From positions 1 through 64,000 of the forward strand of contig CAYZSU010000001.1 in NCBI GenBank assembly GCA_964480565.1: 64,000 nt of DNA, in the 5' to 3' direction. This DNA is from CAYZSU01 sp964480565 (GTDB taxonomy: Bacteria > UBA10199 > 2-02-FULL-44-16 > JAAZCA01). Numbering within the stretch: position 1 is the first letter of the stretch; each line of letters opens with the position of its first letter. Both the position numbers and the translations under genes were made by a program. Positions 7,764-16,538 of this stretch are shown in pieces. The notes under the pieces were generated by a model. The model was given only the letters and a program-made list of their open reading frames with translations, was not told where the DNA came from and did no database searches.

Positions 7764-8795
7764 ATGAATTTAGATGTTAGAAAATTATCGAATAAAGAGA
7801 AAGCAGCGCTCATGATGCTATGTATGGATGAGTCCTCTGCATCTGATATATTTAGTCAATTACGCGATGATGAGGTTAAGGAAATCGGGCGAATTTTGCA
7901 GAAATTATCCAATGTTCCATTGGCTGAAGTGCATGCAGCAATGATAGAATTTCATACAGAGTTGGGCAATGTGGATGTGCTTCGAAATAATAGCGTGCAA
8001 GTCAGTGGCAGTAGGGCTGCAGAGCGGTTAATTAGTGAATATTATCCGGAAGCTGAAACAAAAGTAATTGAAATGCCAAATAAAAATTCAGCAGAGGGTG
8101 CGTTGACGCATATTGTAAATTCCATGAATGAAAAAGCATTATTTCAAGCCATCAAAGATGAGCATGTACAGTTTATTGCGATAGTACTATCATTTGCAAA
8201 AATGCGATTAGCCAAAGAAGTGCTCAAGCAAATGGAAGATGAAAAAAGTGGTGATATTATTGCTCGGATGGCCAAGTTAAGCGAAATACCGCAAACAGTT
8301 ATTTCTCAAATTAAAGATTTTTTGGATAAGCAACGAGCAGAAGTCTCCAAAGGATTAAAAAAAGAAGAAAAGAAGGTCAGTATTGAAGGGATGTCTTGTG
8401 CTTTACGCGTATTAAAGTCGATTCCAGTGGATCAAAGTGTGCCGATTATTGACACGATTATCAAACAAGATGAGGCATTGGGATCTGAAATAGAAAAACA
8501 AATGCTCACAATTGAAGATTTGATGCGCTCCGATGATCAGGGCATTCGCGAATTATTACGCTCTATTCCAACAGAGGATTTAAAAGTAGCATTAAAGGAT
8601 ATGCCGGATACAGTGAAGGATAAATTTTTAAATAATATGTCATCACGAGCAGCTACAATTTTACGAGAAGATATGGAAGTGATGCAAGCGCTGCGCGTTG
8701 AAGAGGTGGAGCGTTCACAACGAGTCATTATTACAGAGGTGAAGCGGTTGATTTCTGAAGGTAAACTAGTTCTTTCTAGTTTGGATGAGGAATAA
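7764..8795 (+). CDS. fliG: Flagellar motor switch protein FliG
   Basis: FliG is the rotor protein that interacts with the stator and sits on FliF. 343 residues with the N-terminal KAALMMLCMDE FliF-binding region, the middle armadillo domain (IKDEHVQFIAIVLSF, with EHVQ in place of the common EHPQ) and the charged C-terminal torque region (LREDMEVMQALRVEEVE, near 295-313). It follows fliF by 9 bp. Confidence 0.96.
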   Translation: MNLDVRKLSNKEKAALMMLCMDESSASDIFSQLRDDEVKEIGRILQKLSNVPLAEVHAAMIEFHTELGNVDVLRNNSVQVSGSRAAERLISEYYPEAETKVIEMPNKNSAEGALTHIVNSMNEKALFQAIKDEHVQFIAIVLSFAKMRLAKEVLKQMEDEKSGDIIARMAKLSEIPQTVISQIKDFLDKQRAEVSKGLKKEEKKVSIEGMSCALRVLKSIPVDQSVPIIDTIIKQDEALGSEIEKQMLTIEDLMRSDDQGIRELLRSIPTEDLKVALKDMPDTVKDKFLNNMSSRAATILREDMEVMQALRVEEVERSQRVIITEVKRLISEGKLVLSSLDEE

Positions 8796-8798
8796 TAA

Positions 8799-9470
8799 AT
8801 GGTGGAGTTTAAAGAACATCAGTTTTCAGTATCACAAGAGCCAGTAGTTAAAGGTGAATTTAGAGATATTTGTTTGGGTGATTTATTAGGGCATGTAGGT
8901 GATGAACAAGGTGTGATGGATCCTAAACAATGGATTTTAGAAAAAGAACAGGAAGTGAATCAGCTGGAAATGCGCGCATCATCCTGTTTTGAATCATTGG
9001 AAAAACAGGTTTTACTGTTAAAAGAAGAAAAAGATATTATGTGGGGTCGATTAAAGAAAAACAGTATTGCGTTTGCCATAGAGCTTGCCAAGCATATTAT
9101 AAATGTTGAAATACAATCAAATGTACAGGTAATTGAAAAAATAGTGGATGAACTGATGGCTAAGCGGCGTCCAAAAGAAAAAGCTGTACTTCGAATGAGT
9201 GATGTTGATGTGTCATTACTTAAGGAAAAACGGCCAGATATTTTTGAAAAAGCACGTGATGATGTTTATTTTGAGGTGCAAGAGGATAATAATTTATCCG
9301 CGGGCTGTGCTTTTTTGGATACAGATCTGTCACGGTATGAAATGGATTATCATCATCAGTTAGAATCGTTGGCAGAAACAATTATCGCATTAGCGAATAA
9401 AGATAGTGTAGGAACGTGCCCAGAAATAACATTAGGAACGGATGAAGAAACAAATGAGGATAATATATAG
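8799..9470 (+). CDS. fliH: Flagellar export ATPase regulator FliH
   Basis: 223 residues. FliH is the peripheral stalk of the export ATPase and binds FliI. The central part is a charged coiled coil (WILEKEQEVNQLEMRASSCF region) and the C-terminal half is the ATP-synthase delta-like domain. The sequence is poorly conserved, so the call rests on length, coiled coil and position between fliG and fliI, with the stop overlapping the fliI start. Confidence 0.88.
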   Translation: MVEFKEHQFSVSQEPVVKGEFRDICLGDLLGHVGDEQGVMDPKQWILEKEQEVNQLEMRASSCFESLEKQVLLLKEEKDIMWGRLKKNSIAFAIELAKHIINVEIQSNVQVIEKIVDELMAKRRPKEKAVLRMSDVDVSLLKEKRPDIFEKARDDVYFEVQEDNNLSAGCAFLDTDLSRYEMDYHHQLESLAETIIALANKDSVGTCPEITLGTDEETNEDNI

Positions 9471-10804
9471 TGACTGATCACCTAGACACAAAGTGGATAT
9501 ATTATGACAAAGTGCTCAATGCATTGCCAAGCGCTGGGAAGCCTCAATTTTTAGGGAAAGTTACACGAGTCTTGGGCTTAATCATTGAAGCCTTTTTACC
9601 CAATATGCCAGTGGGCGGCATGTGTACCATTCGGGTTGATGATGATACTTATGTGGATGCAGAGGTGGTGGGTCTAAAAGGCGAACATGTAATGATGATG
9701 CCAATTGGTGATATTACAGGCATTAAACATGGGTGTTCAGTCGAACCCAAGGATAGTCAAGCCAGCGTAATTGTGAGCGATAAATTATTAGGGCGTGTGC
9801 TAAATGCGCATGGAAATCCAATAGATGGTGGCCCTGATATTTCATCGCTGGAAAGTTATTCTCTCTATGCCAGTCCTGTGGATCCAATTAAGCGAAAACG
9901 AATTGAAAGCATATTGCCTTTAGGTGTGCGTGTGATTGATGGTTTGCTTACCTGTGGAATTGGGCAGCGTATGGCTATTATGGCAGGGTCAGGTGTGGGT
10001 AAAAGTGTTCTTTTGGGCATGATTGCTAAATATACGCAGGCGGATATTAATGTGATTGCGCTTGTTGGTGAGCGCGGCCGAGAAGTTCGTGAGTTTATCG
10101 AACGTGATTTGGGCGAGGAAGGGTTGAAGCGATCCGTGATTGTTGTGGCGACATCTGATGAGCCGCCGCTAGTTCGAACGCGCGCTGCTTTTATGGCGAC
10201 TGCTATTGCGGAATATTTTAGAGACAAAGGAAAACAAGTATTGTTATTAATGGATTCATTAACACGATTTTCTATGGCGATGCGAGAAGTAGGGCTCGCC
10301 ATTGGTGAGCCACCTACCTCCAAGGGGTATACGCCGACTGTTTTTTCAGTTTTGCCAAAGTTGCTTGAGCGTGTCGGGACAACCAATGACAGTGGAAGCA
10401 TTACGGGGTTGTATACAGTGCTTACTGAAGGGGATGATATTCAGGATCCAATTGCTGATTCAGTGCGGTCGATTGTTGATGGGCATATTGTATTATCACG
10501 AAAACTAGCTGGGCAAAATCATTATCCAGCCGTTGATATTATGAATTCATTGTCACGGTTACATCGTGATTTAGTGGAAAAAGATCATTTAAAATCCGCA
10601 GATCAGTTTCGTACATTATGGGCGAATTATATGGATATGGAAGATTTTATTAATATGGGTATTTACGCCAAAGGAAAAAATAAAACAGTGGATGAAGCGA
10701 TTGGGCGAATTGATTCAATGAGGAACTTTCTACAGCAGGGTTATGATCAGGGAGATAGTTTTGATCGAACTCAAACGAATCTAAGGCAAGTGGTTGGATA
10801 TTAG
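9470..10804 (+). CDS. fliI: Flagellar export ATPase FliI
   Basis: FliI hydrolyses ATP at the base of the flagellar type III export gate. 444 residues. Walker A AGSGVGKS is near residues 172-179, Walker B-like VLLLMDSLTRF near 258-268, and VGERGREVREFIERDL is the family signature. A GTG start overlaps the fliH stop (TAGTG). Confidence 0.97.
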   Translation: MTDHLDTKWIYYDKVLNALPSAGKPQFLGKVTRVLGLIIEAFLPNMPVGGMCTIRVDDDTYVDAEVVGLKGEHVMMMPIGDITGIKHGCSVEPKDSQASVIVSDKLLGRVLNAHGNPIDGGPDISSLESYSLYASPVDPIKRKRIESILPLGVRVIDGLLTCGIGQRMAIMAGSGVGKSVLLGMIAKYTQADINVIALVGERGREVREFIERDLGEEGLKRSVIVVATSDEPPLVRTRAAFMATAIAEYFRDKGKQVLLLMDSLTRFSMAMREVGLAIGEPPTSKGYTPTVFSVLPKLLERVGTTNDSGSITGLYTVLTEGDDIQDPIADSVRSIVDGHIVLSRKLAGQNHYPAVDIMNSLSRLHRDLVEKDHLKSADQFRTLWANYMDMEDFINMGIYAKGKNKTVDEAIGRIDSMRNFLQQGYDQGDSFDRTQTNLRQVVGY

Positions 10805-10827
10805 TTAATTTCAATTATGAGGTGAAA

Positions 10828-11286
10828 ATGGCATTTAAATTTCGCATGCACGCATTACTTCGATGGCGAAAGGAAGTGGAAAAGCAGACTGCAATCCACC
10901 TTCAAGAGCTCATTTTTGAAAAAGCATCGCTTGAGGCGGAAATTGTAAATGCACAGAAAAATATTGAACATTGGGTCGGGCATTTTAATCAGCTCAATAG
11001 TCGGAATCCAGATGTTAATGAAGTGATGTTATTGGAGCGTTATTTAATGTCACTGGATCAAAAACAAATGAACTTGCGTAAAGAAAAATCAATTCTAGAG
11101 AATAGAATCTATGATGCGCAATTGAATATGGAAAAGGCTGTTTCCGAACGAAAGCAATTGGAATTTTTGCAGGACAAACATCGAGATGCCTATGAGCTGG
11201 ATATACAACGTCAGGAGCAAAAAATATTGGACGATATGGTGGCAATTCGTTTTTGGCAGAAAAAGCAGCAGGAGGCAAATGCATGA
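10828..11286 (+). CDS. fliJ: Flagellar export chaperone/stalk protein FliJ
   Basis: 152 residues, almost wholly coiled coil, beginning MAFKFRMHALLRWRKEVEKQ, which is the FliJ N-terminal pattern. FliJ is the central stalk of the export ATPase and connects it to FlhA. The ATG at 10828 has GAGGTG just upstream; the GTG at 10822 lies in that site and is unlikely. It overlaps the next gene by ATGA. Confidence 0.92.
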   Translation: MAFKFRMHALLRWRKEVEKQTAIHLQELIFEKASLEAEIVNAQKNIEHWVGHFNQLNSRNPDVNEVMLLERYLMSLDQKQMNLRKEKSILENRIYDAQLNMEKAVSERKQLEFLQDKHRDAYELDIQRQEQKILDDMVAIRFWQKKQQEANA

Positions 11287-11825
11287 TTAATCATAAAATC
11301 ACTCGATATTTTATTATGATTCTCATGTGTGCGTGTATATCGCCTGTGTATGCGGATAATAAGGGGTTTAAAGAACGTAAAGCCATGTATGATATTTTTC
11401 AAAAATTGGATATTCCGCTAACAGATGCAAGTATTGTGCATATGATTTCAATGGCCAATGCCATATCAGCGGAGCGATTAGAAATTGCAAAAAAATTAAA
11501 AGCCATGGAAGTGCTTAAGAAAGAATTGAATAAATCGATTCAAGAGCTAAATACGCTTCGTAAGGAATTGGATGTGGTTGCGGCAAAGCAACAAAAACAA
11601 AGCCCAAATATGAAATTGGTTGTAACGCTATATGAATCAGTGGATCCTAAAAAAGCAGCCAATATGTTAAAACGATTGGATGCGGAGATGGTATTGGCGA
11701 TTATTCGAATGATGAGTCCTAGAAAATCAAGTCAAATTATCGCGGCAATGGATGATCGTGTGGCGGCAATTATTTCAAAACGATTGCTTGAAAGTCAAAA
11801 GCCTCAATCAGGGGAGGGAAAATGA
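11283..11825 (+). CDS. motE: MotE-like periplasmic flagellar motor protein
   Basis: 180 residues: an N-terminal hydrophobic segment (YFIMILMCACISPVYA), a coiled coil (~65-105), then the MgtE-N-like helical domain (KLVVTLYESVDPKKAANML, LDAEMVLAIIRMMSPRKSS). MotE-type proteins act in the periplasm on stator (MotC/MotB) assembly, and this gene usually lies between fliJ and fliK, as here. The start overlaps the fliJ stop. The stator genes themselves are not in the window. Confidence 0.8.
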   Translation: MINHKITRYFIMILMCACISPVYADNKGFKERKAMYDIFQKLDIPLTDASIVHMISMANAISAERLEIAKKLKAMEVLKKELNKSIQELNTLRKELDVVAAKQQKQSPNMKLVVTLYESVDPKKAANMLKRLDAEMVLAIIRMMSPRKSSQIIAAMDDRVAAIISKRLLESQKPQSGEGK

Positions 11826-13180
11826 GTTCACGAGTATCTCGTAATGCAGCTAGTGCAATGATGAGTAGTTTAAATGCAAATAGTGTTAAAGCATCCAATG
11901 CAGTGCAAGCAGCAGAGGAGTTTGCTTCGGAAATAGATATGCAGAGAAAAAATGTGGATGCCGCAAGTGGTGCAAATACAGATGCGGATGCCAAGGATGG
12001 TTCAAGTACTCAAATGAGTGAGTCCAGTAAAACGGATATATCATCGCAATCCAAGCAGAGTGAGTCTGCCACTCATGCACAGTCAAAAGCGCAAGATGAT
12101 CAAGCAACATCTGAAAATGATGAAGCGGGTGAAGTAAAGTCAGAGGACATTGTTGCGCCAGCACCGATGGTATCTCAGCCCGTAGAGGATGTTAATGCCT
12201 TGGATTATAATCAATTGATAGAATCTTTAGATATTAATTTAGATGAGTCAATTGCATTAAACGCCAAGGAGTTATTGGATGATATTGATCAAGAGATTGG
12301 CGATCAATTATCTGAAATAGATGCGATGGATGGTATGTCTACGACGCAAGATAATATGGAAGAAAGTTTAAATGATCTATCCGATCAATTGGATCAAAGT
12401 AGTGAGGCTGAAAATCAAACAACTGTATTGGAAGAAGATTTATTGGTGGCGGATGGATATGAACTGCTGGAAAATAGCAAGTTAGGCGATGCTGATTTAG
12501 AGAGTGAAGATCTAAAACAACTGGACGTGACAGCTAAGATAGTAACTCATGATACTGGAAAGCAGGCATCCACTGATATAGTACAATCGCAAAATTCTGT
12601 AGATGTAAAACAATATGAGAATCATGATTTAAAAATTACAGATTTATTGAATTCAGGTAAAATAAATCTTGATGCAAGTGATCACCTGAAAACGATGTCG
12701 CAAAGGGTGGCCGGGCAACCTGGAGTTAATGCATCTGAAAACTCTGTAATTGCTCGCACGCAACAAACCTTGGAGCTATGGGCGGCAAAGCTCAATCCCA
12801 ATGTAAAGTTGCAATTAACGGCTAGCAATAATGAGATGACCATTCGTTTGCATCCACCTGCATTGGGAGAATTGAAAATTGCAATTCGTACAGAAGGTGC
12901 TGAAGTGCATATCCGGATGTCTGTGGATAATGATGCTGCAAAGCGAATTGTTGAATCCAATTTAATGGATTTAAAGGATGATCTAAATCACGATAATTTA
13001 AATTTAGCTGGTGCGCAGGTGGATATTAATCAAAATAAAGATAATAGCGATGAGTGGGAAGAAGCGGCAGAGGAATTTATACCGGGGCTAACTATGCTTG
13101 GAAATAAAAAGCGTGCTGTAAATGTAAACTCAATTAAAAATGTGATTCAAAGTAATCACATGCTTGATATTAAAATATAG
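11822..13180 (+). CDS. fliK: Flagellar hook-length control protein FliK
   Basis: FliK is secreted as a molecular ruler and switches the FlhB export gate from hook to filament substrates. 452 residues. The first ~300 are acidic, Asp/Ser/Gln-rich and probably disordered. The conserved C-terminal domain starts near residue 315 (LELWAAKLNPNVKLQLTA) and includes IRLHPPALGELKIAIRTEG and VHIRMSVDNDAAKRIVE. ATGA overlap with motE. A weakly conserved N-terminus is usual for this family. Confidence 0.9.
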   Translation: MSSRVSRNAASAMMSSLNANSVKASNAVQAAEEFASEIDMQRKNVDAASGANTDADAKDGSSTQMSESSKTDISSQSKQSESATHAQSKAQDDQATSENDEAGEVKSEDIVAPAPMVSQPVEDVNALDYNQLIESLDINLDESIALNAKELLDDIDQEIGDQLSEIDAMDGMSTTQDNMEESLNDLSDQLDQSSEAENQTTVLEEDLLVADGYELLENSKLGDADLESEDLKQLDVTAKIVTHDTGKQASTDIVQSQNSVDVKQYENHDLKITDLLNSGKINLDASDHLKTMSQRVAGQPGVNASENSVIARTQQTLELWAAKLNPNVKLQLTASNNEMTIRLHPPALGELKIAIRTEGAEVHIRMSVDNDAAKRIVESNLMDLKDDLNHDNLNLAGAQVDINQNKDNSDEWEEAAEEFIPGLTMLGNKKRAVNVNSIKNVIQSNHMLDIKI

Positions 13181-13245
13181 GAGTTTTTCAATATCGCAGG
13201 CGGATATTTTTGATAGTTCCATATAGCGAAAATGAGGAGATAATT

Positions 13246-13923
13246 ATGATATATGATACAGCACCCGTTAGATTGGATGGTTCACAAACAGTGGGTGAGC
13301 AAAAGGATGCGGCTAAAACAACAAAAGATGAGTTTTTACGAATGTTAGTGACACAGCTTGAAAATCAAGATCCATTGCAACCACAGGATGCCAGTGAGTT
13401 TGCCAATCAAATGACTCAATTTGGTATTTTAGAGCAAATGTTTAATATGAATGAGAGCATGGAATCAATGATAGGATCTGCAGAAGCATCGCTGCGCATG
13501 TCTGCAATGCAATATGTGGGCAAAGATGTGCTTGTGGATGGGTCCAGAGTAACAGTGGAAGATGGTGTGGGCGGTACAATGCGATTTAACTTACACGATG
13601 ATGCTAAATTAGCAGTGATATCAGTGATGGACTCTGCTGGGCAAGTAGTGGCTGCAGAGCAAATAGAAAATATGGAAGCAGGTGAATATGACTATCCCTT
13701 TGATGCGAAAGATATTGAGGGTGGCAATTTGCCGGATGGGAAGTATCAATTTATGGTGCGTGCACTCGATGATGAACAACGACCAGTGCTTGTTGATACG
13801 CGCATGCAAGCGCATGTCGATGCGGTCAATTTTGAAAATGGTGTGCCTGTGCTTATTGTAGAAGGTAAGCGATTTGGCTTAGATGAAATCGTGGAAGTGA
13901 AGGGCGATACCAAATTGGATTAG
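13246..13923 (+). CDS. flgD: Flagellar hook capping protein FlgD
   Basis: 225 residues. FlgD caps the growing hook and is needed to polymerise FlgE. The N-terminal signature DEFLRMLVTQLENQDPLQP and the QFGILEQMFNMN stretch are typical, followed by the FlgD tudor/Ig-like core (ISVMDSAGQVVAAEQIE; DARDG-like LPDGKYQF). The ATG at 13246 is preceded by GAGGAG; an upstream in-frame start (13210) lacks one. Confidence 0.95.
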   Translation: MIYDTAPVRLDGSQTVGEQKDAAKTTKDEFLRMLVTQLENQDPLQPQDASEFANQMTQFGILEQMFNMNESMESMIGSAEASLRMSAMQYVGKDVLVDGSRVTVEDGVGGTMRFNLHDDAKLAVISVMDSAGQVVAAEQIENMEAGEYDYPFDAKDIEGGNLPDGKYQFMVRALDDEQRPVLVDTRMQAHVDAVNFENGVPVLIVEGKRFGLDEIVEVKGDTKLD

Positions 13924-14004
13924 TAAAAAAAATCGATATTGGAAATAAGTTATCGGCATAAAATTGGCAAAAAATAAGTGAAATTTTAAGGAAGGAGTTT
14001 GATT

Positions 14005-15270
14005 ATGGGTATTTTTACAGCGCTTTATGCAGGTGTGAATGGTATTGGATCCAATGGTGAAGTGATTTCTGTGATTGGTGACAATGTATCCAATGTGAAT
14101 ACAATTGGTTTTAAAAGTGGTTTGGCTCAATTTGAAGATATTTTGGCAGGTCAGTCTCAAAATATTGGCTTGGGTTCACGTATTTCAGATGTATCCACAC
14201 AGTTTACACAAGGTGGTTTTGAATCCACAGGTTCAACCACAGACTTTGCTGTGGACGGCAATGGATTTCTTACAGTTGTTGATCCAACGGATGGTTCCAC
14301 TTATTTTACACGTGCCGGGCAGTTTAGCTTGGATGATGAAGGGTTTTTGATTAATGCGGGTGCGGAACGTTTGCAAGGATATCAAGCCGATTCCAGTAAT
14401 AATCTAACTTCTACAGTGAGTGATATACAAATTTCATCATCACCAGTATCGCCGAGTGCAACGACAGATATTGATTTAGCGATGAACTTAGATGCAAATG
14501 AAAGTGCACCAGCGGCATTTGATTCAACCGATCCAACAGCGACATCAAATTATTCTGCAGGTGTGACTGTCTATGATTCATTGGGCAATAGTCACTTAGT
14601 GACTATTTATTTTCGAAAAAATGCAGCCAATTCATGGCAGTGGTATTCTCTGGTAGATGGTGGGGAAGTGACAGGCGGTGTCGAGGGTGTGAATGAAATA
14701 GAAGCCAATGGCACGCTAACATTTAATGCTAATGGTGCACTTACGGCTCTTGTAACAACAACCAGTGATTTTGATTTTATTGGTGCAACTCAGAATCAAG
14801 CGCCAACATTTGATTTTGGATCAGTCACTGGCACAAGCACTGGGTTGGATGGTGCGACACAATTTGGTAGTAACTCTGCAATTAATAATATTACGCAGGA
14901 TGGATATGCGGCGGGATCGCTTAAAAGTATCAATGTATCCGATGATGGAACAATCAGCGGTAACTACACCAATGGTACAACTCGGACTATTTCGCAAGTT
15001 GTGCTTGCAAAATTTAAGGCGGAAGATGGGTTGCAGCGTGTGGGTGGAAATAACTTTCAGGAAACACTGGATTCAGGTGCGGCCCTGATTGCTGCACCTG
15101 GTTTAGGTGGTAGAGGATCTGTATTATCTGCTACTTTGGAACAATCCAATGTGGATATTGCCAATGAGTTGATTAAGATGATGATTATTCAGCGCGGTTT
15201 TCAAGCAAACTCACGTACCATTAGCGCAGTGAATGATATGCTGGCGCAGTTGGTGAATATTGGCCAATAA
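14005..15270 (+). CDS. flgE: Flagellar hook protein FlgE
   Basis: FlgE forms the hook. 421 residues with the N-terminal rod/hook motif (SVIGDNVSNVNTIGFKSGLA), the hook D1 region GNGFLTV...YFTRAGQFSLDDEGF, and the C-terminal helix (SNVDIANELIKMMIIQRGFQ). The ribosome site AAGGAAGG precedes the ATG at 14005. The 75 bp between flgD and flgE show no sigma-54 match, so it is probably read from the flgB promoter. Confidence 0.96.
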   Translation: MGIFTALYAGVNGIGSNGEVISVIGDNVSNVNTIGFKSGLAQFEDILAGQSQNIGLGSRISDVSTQFTQGGFESTGSTTDFAVDGNGFLTVVDPTDGSTYFTRAGQFSLDDEGFLINAGAERLQGYQADSSNNLTSTVSDIQISSSPVSPSATTDIDLAMNLDANESAPAAFDSTDPTATSNYSAGVTVYDSLGNSHLVTIYFRKNAANSWQWYSLVDGGEVTGGVEGVNEIEANGTLTFNANGALTALVTTTSDFDFIGATQNQAPTFDFGSVTGTSTGLDGATQFGSNSAINNITQDGYAAGSLKSINVSDDGTISGNYTNGTTRTISQVVLAKFKAEDGLQRVGGNNFQETLDSGAALIAAPGLGGRGSVLSATLEQSNVDIANELIKMMIIQRGFQANSRTISAVNDMLAQLVNIGQ

Positions 15271-15358
15271 GGCATGGAATTATAATTATGGGGTTGTGTT
15301 CATAAATGGGCATTCCTAATTTCCATAATGGAATTGATATTGAGAGGGGAAAAAGATC

Positions 15359-16036
15359 ATGGCAGAAGAAGAGGTTAAGCAAGATGAGATGCCAGCCATT
15401 GAGGATGGTGCTGAGGGAGAAGATAGTGGCGATGAAGGGGGTGGCTCTGGTGGTTTAAGTAAAATCATCTTTGCAGCTGTGCCTGCGCTTGCGGCTGCAT
15501 TAATTACAGCTCTTGTATTTTGGTTGTTTGTATTGCCAGATGATGCATCTCATGTGTCTGAAGGGGAGAATGAAGCGGGCGAAAGTCATGAGCAAAAAAA
15601 TGTTGAGCATGACAATGGTAAGCAGGTAGAGACGCATAGCGATGAGAATAAAGAAAATACCGAACTTGTTGCTCAGGAAGTACGCAAAGAAGCTAAGGAT
15701 CGCGTCACAAAAATAGTGCCATTAACCGATGAGTCGAAATTTATTTTTCCATTAGATCCAATGGTTGTAAATATTTTTGATCGAACGACCATACGATATT
15801 TACGAATTGCATTGTCACTCGGATATGAACAAGCGGATTTAAAGGCGCGATTTGAACAACAAGTGCCACGAATCAAAGATGCGATTATCTTTATAATGGG
15901 CGATGCGAGCGTGCGAGAACTGAATGATTCAGCAGGGAAAGAATTGCTAAAAGAGGATATCTTGGCGGCTGTAAATCGTATTATTGGTGATGATTTAGTA
16001 ACAAATGTCTATTTTACTGAATTTACATTGCAATAA
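15359..16036 (+). CDS. fliL: Flagellar stator-associated protein FliL
   Basis: 225 residues: an acidic cytoplasmic N-terminus with a Gly-rich stretch, one transmembrane helix (~36-58), an acidic/His-rich periplasmic linker, then the FliL core (FIFPLDPMVVNIFDRTTIRYLRIA, near 138-160, to VTNVYFTEFTLQ at the end). FliL supports stator function at high load. It lies alone between flgE and the fliM promoter region. The linker is longer than in many relatives. Confidence 0.9.
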   Translation: MAEEEVKQDEMPAIEDGAEGEDSGDEGGGSGGLSKIIFAAVPALAAALITALVFWLFVLPDDASHVSEGENEAGESHEQKNVEHDNGKQVETHSDENKENTELVAQEVRKEAKDRVTKIVPLTDESKFIFPLDPMVVNIFDRTTIRYLRIALSLGYEQADLKARFEQQVPRIKDAIIFIMGDASVRELNDSAGKELLKEDILAAVNRIIGDDLVTNVYFTEFTLQ

Positions 16037-16115
16037 ATTTTTGAGGGAGGTGTTTCAATACTAAAAATTAGTCACAAGTTTAAGCGTATCAGTTTTATAG
16101 GTGTTTAATAAAATC

Positions 16116-16156
16116 GTGTCACTAGCGAGATGGCCTTTAGGCCAGCGAAGCAATCC
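16116..16156 (+). repeat. Short palindromic dispersed repeat (CACTAGCGAG...GCGAAGCAATCC type)
   Basis: The segment ends GCGAAGCAATCC and contains the palindrome GGCCTTTAGGCC. It resembles the small TCATTGCGAG...GAAGCAATCC repeats seen in many genomes; this link is from memory. It lies in the 16037-16538 gap, which otherwise holds the fliM control region. I see no gene in that gap. Confidence 0.4.
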
Positions 16157-16407
16157 AAGCATTGGAGCCTTAAGCAAGAGTCGGGCTACAGTTTGCCCCA
16201 TGGATGACGCAGTTTTTTTCAAAGAAGTAGTAATGAAAGTGTATACATAAAAAGATGTGGCTAAATACTTGTGCATGAGACGGGGTTTCCTGAACCTTGG
16301 CTTGAAAGGCCTGGTATGATAGTATTTACATTTTATAGGTGCATTTTGACTTCAATACAGGGACCACTCTCTAATGAGTAGGTGCGTTCAATATCAGGCA
16401 ACATTTT

Positions 16408-16425
16408 CCTAGCAAATACTAGGCA
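16408..16425 (+). promoter_or_regulatory. Candidate activator-binding site upstream of fliM
   Basis: CCTAGCAAATACTAGGCA has the same inverted repeat and trailing CA as 4987-5004, and the same 60-bp gap to the sigma-54 element. Only the 6-bp spacer differs, which argues for a protein-binding site. Confidence 0.65.
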
Positions 16426-16485
16426 AAACCATCCATTTTTTTAATCAATAAACATATAACTACCTGTTTTTAATAGTGTTTTTTA

Positions 16486-16501
16486 TGGCACTGAAATTGC
16501 A
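16486..16501 (+). promoter_or_regulatory. Sigma-54 promoter of the fliM operon
   Basis: TGGCACTGAAATTGCA is an excellent sigma-54 match. The predicted start site (~16511) lies between the promoter and the fliM start at 16539, so the in-frame TTG at 16476 cannot be used from this transcript. Confidence 0.88.
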
Positions 16502-16538
16502 TATATATAGTCTGTTCATTTTGCATGAAAGGCGGGCT

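Noticed and set aside
16061..16276. 71-codon minus-strand ORF between fliL and fliM
   Set aside because: It overlaps a palindromic repeat, has no ribosome site and no protein-family resemblance.
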